This document shows, in pieces, positions 1-6,110 of a DNA stretch of 6,216 nucleotides. Below the pieces are notes generated by a model. It worked only from the letters and a program-made list of their open reading frames with translations. It did not search any database and was not told the origin of the DNA. This DNA comes from Planctomycetaceae bacterium. GTDB taxonomy: Bacteria; Planctomycetota; Planctomycetia; Pirellulales; Pirellulaceae. Within the stretch, counting starts at the first letter, position 1; every line of letters starts with the position of its first letter. The stretch spans positions 1-6,216 of the forward strand of contig JAKEHX010000690.1 of the NCBI GenBank assembly GCA_022614795.1, read 5' to 3'. The position numbers were made by a program, and so were the translations under genes.

Positions 1-1348
1 AGACCTCTACGTTCGGATAGAGGCTGCTCATCGTCGTCCAGTCCCAGCCAGGACCGACCGCAAGCACGCTGTGCAATCCGGCGGCTGCTTCCCTGTATTT
101 GCCCTGGGCAAACATCACCAAGGCGCGGAACTCGTGGATGATCGGATCGCTGGGCAAGGCGGCCAAGGCCTTGTTCGTAGAGGCCAGAGCGGCCGCGTAA
201 TCTCCCTGATAAAAGGCCTGGCGAGCCGCGTCGAAATCCGTCATGCCTGGCGTCGGCGCGTCCTCGGGCTGCACGGGCTGCTCGGCCGGAGCGACCTCAG
301 TAGCCAGCGGCTGCGAATAGTCGATCACCGCGCCGCCTTCCAGCGGATAGGGCTCGGAGTAATAGGGATTCTCGTAGCCCCAATAACCGAATCCGTAGGC
401 CAGGCGGTTCAGGCCCCACATCGTCGTGCCAAAGGCCATGAGCCCGGTGTGCTCGTCCCACATGTGATCCCACCAGCCGCTATAGTTCCCGTCCCAGCAG
501 CCGTGATGCCAGTCGTCGTGGCGGTCGTAGAAGTCGTCATAGCGGTCCTGCCAGTCTTCGCGAATGTCGTCACGGTGATCCTGCCAGTCTTCGCGGCTGC
601 GATCACCCAATTGATCTCGCGACGCCAACCGATCCTGGAGGCCGTCGCGCCGCTCTTGCGGAGTGCGGGCGGGGAGCTGGCTGGGCCGTCCGGCGCCTAT
701 GTCCGGGCGATTGCCAAGTCCGGGCAACAAAGCCGTGCTGCCGCCGGGCAGCCCCGGTCGTGTGCCGACACCGGGGCGCGTGCCGGCAGGCAGTTGGCTG
801 ATTCCTGGTCCTCCTCCTGGTCCTGGCCCAACTCCCGGACGAGTGCCAACGCCGGGGGCCCCGACTCCGGGACGGGTTGATGGCAACTGGCTGATTCCAG
901 GGCCCGTGCCAATCGAAGGACGTGTGCCGGGCGTCAGTCCTGGCGTGCTGGGTCGAGTGCCTGCGGTAGGAAAGTTGACTGATCCCGGCCGACTGCCGGG
1001 CGTAAGGCCAGTTGAAGGACGGCTGGCCGGCGTGCTGGGACGCGCGCCGACCGAGGGCCGCGAAACTCCGCCAGCCGGGCGCGAAGCTCCGCCAGCCGGG
1101 CGGGAGGCCATGCTTGGCGGCCTGCTCATCGACGGCGATCGGCCCATCGAAGGGGACGGGCGAGACATTCCGCCTCCGCCCATGCGGGCCCCGCCCCCAC
1201 CGCTAAATCCGCCACCACCCCGGCCACCGCCACCGCCTCTCCCACCGCCGCCTCTCCCGCCGCCGCGTCCATACGCGATCGACAAGGGTCCCAGCGCTGT
1301 CAGAGCGATGAGCAAAATGGTTACCGCTTGCTTGAATGCGCGAGTCAT
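1..1348 (-). CDS. Secreted Gly/Arg-rich, RP-repeat protein with C-terminal TPR-like region (3' end beyond window)
   Basis: I do not recognise a named family. The frame is open from the ATG at 1346-1348 to the left edge, giving 449 codons without a stop, so the C-terminus is missing. Residues 1-27 form a signal peptide (basic MTRAFK, hydrophobic core, Ala-Tyr-Gly end), so the protein is exported. Residues 27-60 are almost only Gly and Arg. Residues 61 to about 226 are low-complexity repeats such as SRPS, TRPGVG and GISQLP. Residues about 230-300 are rich in Asp, Arg and Trp (REDWQD twice). Residues about 305-335 are rich in Tyr, Trp and Gly (GYWGYENPYY). Residues about 370-440 look like two TPR-type helical pairs (FDAARQAFYQGDYAAALAS, then FAQGKYREAAAGL). 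A GGAAG ribosome site lies 6 nt before the ATG. It follows the NTF2-like gene by 68 bp and may be co-transcribed. A cell-surface or envelope scaffold is possible but is inference. Confidence 0.85.
   Translation of the reverse strand, partial: MTRAFKQAVTILLIALTALGPLSIAYGRGGGRGGGGRGGGGGRGGGGFSGGGGARMGGGGMSRPSPSMGRSPSMSRPPSMASRPAGGASRPAGGVSRPSVGARPSTPASRPSTGLTPGSRPGSVNFPTAGTRPSTPGLTPGTRPSIGTGPGISQLPSTRPGVGAPGVGTRPGVGPGPGGGPGISQLPAGTRPGVGTRPGLPGGSTALLPGLGNRPDIGAGRPSQLPARTPQERRDGLQDRLASRDQLGDRSREDWQDHRDDIREDWQDRYDDFYDRHDDWHHGCWDGNYSGWWDHMWDEHTGLMAFGTTMWGLNRLAYGFGYWGYENPYYSEPYPLEGGAVIDYSQPLATEVAPAEQPVQPEDAPTPGMTDFDAARQAFYQGDYAAALASTNKALAALPSDPIIHEFRALVMFAQGKYREAAAGLHSVLAVGPGWDWTTMSSLYPNVEV
546..595. 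repeat. 17-bp direct repeat pair inside the secreted TPR-protein gene
   Basis: The 17-mer TCCTGCCAGTCTTCGCG occurs at 546-562 and again at 579-595, a period of 33 bp or 11 codons. It encodes the repeated REDWQD peptide, so the Asp/Trp/Arg-rich section seems to have grown by in-frame duplication. Confidence 0.8.
1061..1102. repeat. 21-bp in-frame tandem repeat, two copies
   Basis: Positions 1061-1081 and 1082-1102 are adjacent 21-bp copies that differ at one base (A or G at the fifth position). They encode two SRPAGG heptads. Together with the looser TRPGVG and GISQLP repeats further along the gene, they show expansion in multiples of three bases, which keeps the reading frame. Confidence 0.85.
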
Positions 1349-1416
1349 ATCAATCTTCCAGTAAAGTGTTCTATTGGCGAGGGAAACGTGGCCAGTCGAG
1401 TTGATCGCTCAGCCAG

Positions 1417-2349
1417 TTATTGCGGCTGCGGCGGTTTTCGAACCATCGTCACGGCCAGGTCGGGAAGCTGCTCGTCTCCGGCCAACCGTTCGGTCGCGGT
1501 CCAGACGACGCGATCCTGGGCCGCACGAGTGAGAGTGCGCGTGGCGGATGCCGAAGTTCCATCTGCGGTGACGGCTTTGGCCTTGCAAATCCAGTCGTCC
1601 CCCACGGGCGTCCACATTGCCTCGCCAAAGCCCCCCGCCGAATCAAAAGTCCACGAGCGAATCTGCTTCGCTTGCGGATCCCAGCCGATCCGCTGCGTTC
1701 CCTTGAGCACCACTTCTCCCCCTCGAATCACTTGGAACTCTTCGAGCAGGAAACTCTTGTTGTCGTCCCAACGGAATGTAGTCTCGACGGTTTCCGTGCG
1801 ACCCTCATCGATCCAATCGCCGACGAGCCATTCCAGTGGTTGAAGCTCGCCGTATGCCGAGAGAGATTCTTCTTCGACCACGCGGACCGATTGCATCAGC
1901 CACTTACCGTCTTTTTTCAAATGCACCACCGTGTAGCGGCTGCGGGCGGTAAGCGTGTCGCCGTCGGGGAACGAACTGGTGAACCCTTCTTCGACGGCGA
2001 CATCCGGGGTCAAAAAGCGGATCGAATCGACCACCACGCTGACGGACCCCTTAGGGCTGTCCTGAAACGCCGCTTCGAAGCTCTGCTTGATCTCGTCGCG
2101 GCCGTTAACCTCTGTGCCATCGCGATACACCATTCGCGCATCCTGAGCAAACAGGGCGGCCAACTCAGCGGCCTGATGCGCGTTGTAGCGTTCGACAAAG
2201 GCCACCACCGATTGTCGAACTTGTTGCTCGTCCGGCGAGATTGATTGCGTCGCGGTGGCAGTTCTGGGCTGCTGCGCCAGGCAAGGAACTCCGCCAAGAA
2301 GCAGTAGCGACGCGAGTGTCAGTGGAATGGGGAAATGGCGAGTCATCAT
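1417..2349 (-). CDS. Exported NTF2/SnoaL-like (SgcJ/EcaC-type) protein with a second C-terminal domain
   Basis: The 310-residue product begins MMTRHFPIPL and has a signal peptide ending near CLA-QQ (residues 26-27), so it is probably periplasmic or secreted. Residues about 38-160 match the SgcJ/EcaC branch of the NTF2-like fold: an opening helix (DEQQVRQSVVAFVERYNAH), the LAALFAQDARMVYRDG segment, NGRDEI, and a closing strand with DGKWLMQSVRV. Proteins of this fold bind small ligands or are small enzymes; the family name 'oxidoreductase' is poorly founded. Residues about 168-305 form a second, beta-rich domain starting LEWLVGDW, with many Trp residues, resembling DUF1579 or lipocalin-like modules. 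I chose the ATG at 2347-2349 because GGAG sits 5 nt upstream and the signal peptide starts there; an in-frame TTG 35 codons earlier adds an unlikely hydrophilic leader. The Cys at residue 23 is not in a convincing lipobox. The substrate cannot be told. Confidence 0.85.
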   Translation of the reverse strand: MMTRHFPIPLTLASLLLLGGVPCLAQQPRTATATQSISPDEQQVRQSVVAFVERYNAHQAAELAALFAQDARMVYRDGTEVNGRDEIKQSFEAAFQDSPKGSVSVVVDSIRFLTPDVAVEEGFTSSFPDGDTLTARSRYTVVHLKKDGKWLMQSVRVVEEESLSAYGELQPLEWLVGDWIDEGRTETVETTFRWDDNKSFLLEEFQVIRGGEVVLKGTQRIGWDPQAKQIRSWTFDSAGGFGEAMWTPVGDDWICKAKAVTADGTSASATRTLTRAAQDRVVWTATERLAGDEQLPDLAVTMVRKPPQPQ

Positions 2350-2557
2350 TATTGCTCCTGAAGGGTTGAGCGCGCTCGACCGCTCGTTGGTTGTTCGTGT
2401 TTCGTTCGCCTCGCTGACTGTTGGATCCGGCAGTTCACCAGCTAGCGGGCACAAATAGAGGACAGGTGCGATTCTTGCCGCGGTTCGAGAGAATGTCGAT
2501 CGGGATCATGCGACGTCCTCCAGAAAGAGTGTCCCGACCGAAAGAAAAGCCACGGTC

Positions 2558-2566
2558 AATATAGCA
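2558..2566 (-). promoter_or_regulatory. Candidate extended -10 promoter for the NTF2-like gene
   Basis: On the minus strand the sequence reads TGCTATATT, an extended -10 (TGn before TATATT). No good -35 lies at the right distance (CCGCTT at 17 nt). Start of transcription would be near 2551, leaving a leader of about 200 nt before the ATG at 2349. This rests on motif resemblance only. Confidence 0.3.
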
Positions 2567-2619
2567 GATTTTTTGCGATCAAGCGGTGCGAGTGGCCATG
2601 GTGATCTGGCGGCGTGCGT

Positions 2620-2672
2620 TTGTGGTGCGGCAGTCTCGGCTGCACTGGGCAGGCGGGACGCCTGCACCACAA
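2620..2672. repeat. REP-like palindromic intergenic repeat with two internal hairpins
   Basis: The outer arms TTGTGGTGC (2620-2628) and GCACCACAA (2664-2672) are perfect inverted copies. Inside them are two smaller hairpins: GCAG-TCTCGG-CTGC (2630-2643) and CAGGCG-GGA-CGCCTG (2650-2664). The element could fold as a three-way junction. Read in one frame it encodes GRRDACTT, a peptide string I remember from many spurious planctomycete proteins, which suggests a dispersed repeat family. It lies 40 bp after the fabF stop and may protect or end the fab transcript; that role is inference. Confidence 0.65.
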
Positions 2673-2712
2673 TAGAGGCGAAACTCGCCCACTCCCAACT
2701 GGCAGCGTACGC

Positions 2713-3996
<1,284 letters not shown>

Positions 3997-4081
3997 GCCA
4001 GGATTGCCCGCGGGTAGTGGAAAAATGTGCGGATTCACTTTACCAAGGGTGGCGGGGGGCGGGTAGTGTGAACCGGGCGGA

Positions 4082-4154
4082 GTGAGTGGTGAGTAGTGAG
4101 TGGTGAGTAGTGAGTGGTGAGTGGTGTGAGTGGTGAGTCCTACTCACCACTCAC
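4082..4154. repeat. 14-bp tandem array, four direct copies plus one inverted copy, forming a hairpin
   Basis: GTGAGTGGTGAGTN occurs at 4082-4095, 4096-4109, 4110-4123 and, after a 2-bp shift, 4126-4139. Each is two heptamers of the type GTGAGTR. An exact inverted copy, TACTCACCACTCAC, lies at 4141-4154. Positions 4126-4138 and 4142-4154 make a perfect 13-bp stem with a 3-nt loop that starts 6 nt after the stop codon of the FabZ-like gene. The inverted arm can pair with any of the four copies. No U-run follows, so it is not a standard terminator; a role in pausing, RNA stability or lowering fabF expression is possible. Confidence 0.9.
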
Positions 4155-4160
4155 GGTTCG

Positions 4161-4733
4161 CTAATTCCCGCCCGCCACCACCGGGCTGGGCGTCGGCGAG
4201 TAGCTACCTTCCGCGTCGCGCTGGGCCTGGACGTAGAATGCCGGCAGCTCGATCGGCTTGCCGTCGGGCGTGACGCCGACGTCGTACATGCCGAAGGCCC
4301 GGACCATCGCCACGAAGTCGACCGGCTCAAAGAGCGGGCCGGGCGGGAAGCGATCGTCGAGAAAGGCGAACATCATTTCGACTTCGCCGTGCAGCCGATC
4401 GCCGATGTGGCTGGTGATCGTGGCCATCGCGCCGTCGGTCTTGACGTCGAGGATGGTCGCGGTGTACCGCAGCATGTCGCCCGGCACGGCGGGAAAATGG
4501 AAGACGGCCTTGCCGATCTTGGCGAGCACGACTCGGTGCTCAAAGCCGCTCATCTCGCCGATCAACAGGCCAGCCGTCTGGGCCATCCCCTCGATCACCA
4601 GCGACGTGGGCATCACCGGGTAACCGGGGGAGTAGTCGTCGAACTGTTCCTCGGCCATGGCGACCGCTTTGATCGTGACGGCTCGCGTGCCGCGGACGAA
4701 CTGCTCGAAGCGATCGATCCAGAACCAGCGCAT
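4161..4733 (-). CDS. FabZ-like hotdog-fold protein lacking the catalytic histidine
   Basis: The 190-residue product has the layout of 3-hydroxyacyl-ACP dehydratases: MRWFWIDRF opening, a YSPGYPVMPTSLVIEGMAQTAG segment (residues 34-55) for the central helix, and FHFPAVPGDMLRYTATI (about 78-94). It aligns without gaps to the neighbouring FabZ over residues 31-50. There FabZ has His34, this protein has Tyr34 (codon TAC at 4632-4634), while Glu48 is kept. Gly43 of FabZ is Thr here. Without the His, classic dehydration should fail, so it may be a partner subunit, a structural or substrate-binding subunit, or an enzyme with a changed reaction. The C-terminal 55 or so residues go beyond the usual hotdog length and end in a Ser/Pro/Gly tail. 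The start is the ATG at 4731-4733, giving the family-like N-terminus; a TTG 5 codons earlier lies inside a repeat. No Shine-Dalgarno site is seen. Confidence 0.88.
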   Translation of the reverse strand: MRWFWIDRFEQFVRGTRAVTIKAVAMAEEQFDDYSPGYPVMPTSLVIEGMAQTAGLLIGEMSGFEHRVVLAKIGKAVFHFPAVPGDMLRYTATILDVKTDGAMATITSHIGDRLHGEVEMMFAFLDDRFPPGPLFEPVDFVAMVRAFGMYDVGVTPDGKPIELPAFYVQAQRDAEGSYSPTPSPVVAGGN

Positions 4734-4740
4734 GGTGAAG

Positions 4741-4815
4741 GATTTCAAATTTCAGATTTCAGATTTCAGATTTCAGATTGGCAGCATGTAAATATGCAAT
4801 CTGGAATCTGAAATC
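4741..4815. repeat. Heptamer array (GATTTCA) with inverted copies forming a 19-bp hairpin
   Basis: Five consecutive heptamers run from 4741 to 4775 (GATTTCA, the second being AATTTCA). Three inverted heptamers of form TGNAATC follow at 4795-4801, 4802-4808 and 4809-4815. Positions 4762-4780 (GATTTCAGATTTCAGATTG) pair with 4797-4815 over 19 positions with one mismatch (C-A in the operon RNA, G-U on the other strand), around a 16-nt loop. The stem sits between the carrier-protein stop and the FabZ-like start, ending about 28 nt before the ATG. It could affect translation start, RNA cleavage or stability. Confidence 0.9.
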
Positions 4816-4820
4816 ACCAC

Positions 4821-5210
4821 CTATGCTCCGACTTTACTTTCGACATAACGGCACAAGTCGCCGACCGTGAGCAGGTTGCTGAAGTTGCGGACTTGCGGAT
4901 CGCTTTCGAACTTGGAGAAATCGACGAACGACATCCGCCGCTTGAGCTCGGCCAGGCCGGCCGCCGTGACCTTGCCGTCCTGCACGTAGTCGGCGTTGGT
5001 CAGAATGTCTTCCGGCGAAAGCTCCTTCCGGGGGATTTCAATGCCAAACGCTTTCTCGAGCTTGAAGACGATGTCCAAAAAGTCGATCGATTCGGCCCCC
5101 AGGTCGCCGACCATGGTGGCCTGAGGAGTTACCTCTTCCTCGTCAACTCCCAAGGCATCGACCAGCGCGGTACGAACCTTGTTGAACACGTCGTCTTTCG
5201 TCACGGCCAT
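4821..5210 (-). CDS. Acyl carrier protein with an internal insertion before the last helix
   Basis: The 129-residue product carries growing acyl chains on a 4'-phosphopantetheine arm. Residues 1-65 follow the normal ACP plan: helix I (DDVFNKVRTALVDALGV), then DLGAESIDFLDIVFKLEKAFGIEIP. Ser41 is the attachment site; the usual Asp-Ser-Leu is Glu-Ser-Ile here. In E. coli AcpP (about 78 residues) the last helix follows soon after EIP, but here about 40 extra residues (roughly 71-112, containing GLAELKRRM and VDFSKF) come first, and only then LLTVGDLCRYVESK. The insertion is charged and aromatic and could be a docking surface for partner enzymes. Start is the ATG at 5208-5210; a GGAG lies 11 nt upstream, somewhat far. 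It sits 38 bp after fabZ and 87 bp before the FabZ-like gene. A dedicated carrier for this module, separate from a housekeeping AcpP, is inferred. Similar long carriers are, as I recall, found in other planctomycetes, including anammox bacteria. Confidence 0.93.
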   Translation of the reverse strand: MAVTKDDVFNKVRTALVDALGVDEEEVTPQATMVGDLGAESIDFLDIVFKLEKAFGIEIPRKELSPEDILTNADYVQDGKVTAAGLAELKRRMSFVDFSKFESDPQVRNFSNLLTVGDLCRYVESKVGA

Positions 5211-5227
5211 GATTCGTACTACTCCAG

Positions 5228-5255
5228 GAACTGATTACTTCGAACTGATTACTTC
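5228..5255. repeat. Perfect 14-bp tandem duplication across the fabZ stop codon
   Basis: GAACTGATTACTTC occurs at 5228-5241 and again at 5242-5255 with no gap and no mismatch. The fabZ stop (5249-5251) lies in the upstream copy as transcribed. The second copy separates the stop from the GGAG before the carrier-protein gene, so the duplication set the present 38-bp spacing. Perfect identity suggests it is recent. Confidence 0.9.
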
Positions 5256-5740
5256 TCGGGGCTTGCTTGTGGCGCGGGTAACAGGCGGCTCAGGACTTGC
5301 CGCATCTCGTTTCGCAAATAGGGATCGTTGCCGGCCCGCTTGGGAAGCCGGTCGGCAAGGTTGAATCGCTCCAGCACCATCCGCCCATTGACCGCGATGC
5401 GGTCTTCGACAGTGGCCTGGACCTTGAGTGTGGTTGTCGATGCGTCTTGTTTGAGGATTTCCGCGGTCACCACCAGCTCCTGCCCCGGTGTGATAAAATC
5501 GGCATACTTGATGTTGCGGGCTTCCTTGAGGATCACGACCGAGTGGGCAAAGCCCTCACTCTGCCGCACCAGCCAGGCACTCGCCTGGTACATCGCCTCC
5601 AGCATCAGCACTCCGGGCATGACCGGGAAGCGCGGGAAGTGGTCCTCGAGGAAATCCTCGTCGGGCCGCAACCTTTTGACCGCCGTTATCTTGACACCAG
5701 GCTCAAGCTCGGTGATTCGATCCAACAAACAGAACCGCAT
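5249..5740 (-). CDS. fabZ: FabZ-type 3-hydroxyacyl-ACP dehydratase
   Basis: The 163-residue enzyme removes water from 3-hydroxyacyl-ACP to give trans-2-enoyl-ACP in the cytoplasm. It begins MRFCLLDRITELEPG, then has the active-site segment EDHFPRFPVMPGVLMLEAMYQASAW. His34 and Glu48 are 14 residues apart, as in known FabZ enzymes. ARNIKYADFITPGQELVVTAEIL (about 75-97) is the second typical hotdog block. Length is slightly above the usual 145-150 because of a basic C-terminal tail (RQVLSRLLPAPQASPEK). The start is the ATG at 5738-5740; the in-frame TTG at 5776 adds 12 residues that families of this type lack. No Shine-Dalgarno site is visible. It is the first gene of the four-gene module and probably the one closest to the promoter at about 5815-5843. 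FabA-type isomerase activity is unlikely, because the acid residue is Glu rather than the Asp of FabA. Confidence 0.93.
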   Translation of the reverse strand: MRFCLLDRITELEPGVKITAVKRLRPDEDFLEDHFPRFPVMPGVLMLEAMYQASAWLVRQSEGFAHSVVILKEARNIKYADFITPGQELVVTAEILKQDASTTTLKVQATVEDRIAVNGRMVLERFNLADRLPKRAGNDPYLRNEMRQVLSRLLPAPQASPEK

Positions 5741-5814
5741 AGGACCGGTCTCATGCCGGCCTGCGTACTTGGACAAGGCCGCCGGCCGCGATCATTCACG
5801 TACGAAAGCCCCTC

Positions 5815-5843
5815 AATATACTCACGGCGCTGGCGCATCACAA
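5815..5843 (-). promoter_or_regulatory. Candidate sigma70-type promoter of the fabZ-ACP-fabF module
   Basis: On the minus strand TTGTGA (5838-5843) and TATATT (5815-5820) are separated by exactly 17 nt. These match the -35 and -10 consensus at 4 of 6 and 5 of 6 positions. Transcription would start near 5808, giving a leader of about 68 nt before fabZ. It is the most A/T-rich spot in the divergent region. Confidence 0.45.
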
Positions 5844-5864
5844 CCGCCGTTGTTGCGACGGCGG
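5844..5864. repeat. Small inverted repeat next to the fab promoter
   Basis: CCGCCGT (5844-5850) and ACGGCGG (5858-5864) are perfect inverted arms around a 7-nt centre. The repeat abuts the upstream side of the -35 box of the candidate fab promoter, where an operator or activator site could lie. A GC-rich sequence gives such repeats by chance, so confidence in function is low. Confidence 0.35.
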
Positions 5865-6072
5865 GATGGCGGCAAGTTAGCCGGCAGTCGCGCCCGGGCA
5901 GCGGCCAGCGCTGCGAACCGGATTGGAGGTTGTAAGCTCTTTGGATGCAGGAGGTTGGGTCGCGACTTTGTGCCGCGAGAGGCGGGCGACTGCGCTGGCG
6001 CACCGATCGTTTGCGTGCGGTACCAAACCGAGGAGGCCAATCGTTTATAGCGTTTCATCCGCCCTAAGGAGT

Positions 6073-6101
6073 TTGCCAGCGGTAAATACGCTTGCTACAT
6101 T
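6073..6101 (+). promoter_or_regulatory. Candidate promoter for ptsI, very near the start codon
   Basis: TTGCCA (6073-6078) and TACATT (6096-6101) are 17 nt apart and match the sigma70 boxes at 5 of 6 and 4 of 6 positions. The expected transcription start, about 6108, lies 3 nt before the ptsI ATG, so the message would be nearly leaderless. This fits the lack of a Shine-Dalgarno site next to the ATG. Confidence 0.4.
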
Positions 6102-6110
6102 CACCAAGCT

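Larger units (their letters stand above)
2350..2712. other. Gene-free gap between the NTF2-like gene and fabF
   Basis: No convincing gene is present on either strand. Frames that cross it are shadows or need alternative starts with no ribosome site. It contains the 5' leader and a candidate promoter of the NTF2-like gene (near 2558), an A/T-rich patch at about 2556-2575, a REP-like palindrome at 2620-2672 and a small hairpin (GGCGA-AAC-TCGCC, 2677-2689) 24 bp past the fabF stop. No run of T follows these hairpins in the direction of fabF transcription, so an intrinsic terminator is not clear. Confidence 0.7.
5741..6110. other. Divergent control region between the fab module and ptsI
   Basis: No convincing gene is present on either strand. 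A minus-strand frame at 5822-6058 would give 78 basic, low-complexity residues, has no ribosome site and overlaps the promoter of the fab module. The region holds a candidate minus-strand promoter (5815-5843), a small hairpin (5844-5864) and a candidate plus-strand promoter (6073-6101). The stretch in between is GC-rich, with nothing I recognise. AGGAGG-like strings at 5951-5955 and 6031-6036 are not followed by a usable start codon. Confidence 0.65.

Noticed and set aside
71..880. Plus-strand frame of 269 residues
   Set aside because: It lies antisense to the secreted TPR-protein gene, has no recognisable domain, and is an effect of GC-rich composition. The minus frame has a signal peptide, ribosome site and sensible repeats.
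663..1364. Plus-strand proline-rich frame of 233 residues
   Set aside because: It is the antisense reading of the Gly/Arg and RP repeats of the minus-strand gene; runs of Pro are the complement of Gly codons.
1420..2244. Plus-strand frame of 274 residues
   Set aside because: It is antisense to the NTF2-like gene and starts inside its 3' end with no ribosome site or known domain.
2350..2454. 35-residue N-terminal extension of the NTF2-like protein
   Set aside because: It begins with TTG, is hydrophilic and would bury the signal peptide; the ATG at 2349 has GGAG at 5 nt.
3997..4038. 14-residue N-terminal extension of FabF from a GTG
   Set aside because: FabF proteins begin at about MRRRVVITG; the extension has no ribosome site.
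4082..4154. Intrinsic terminator or CRISPR-like array
   Set aside because: The hairpin lacks a following U-run in the direction of transcription, and the 14-bp units are contiguous with no unique spacers.
5822..6058. Minus-strand 78-residue frame in the divergent region
   Set aside because: It is basic and low in complexity, lacks a ribosome site, and overlaps the candidate fab promoter.
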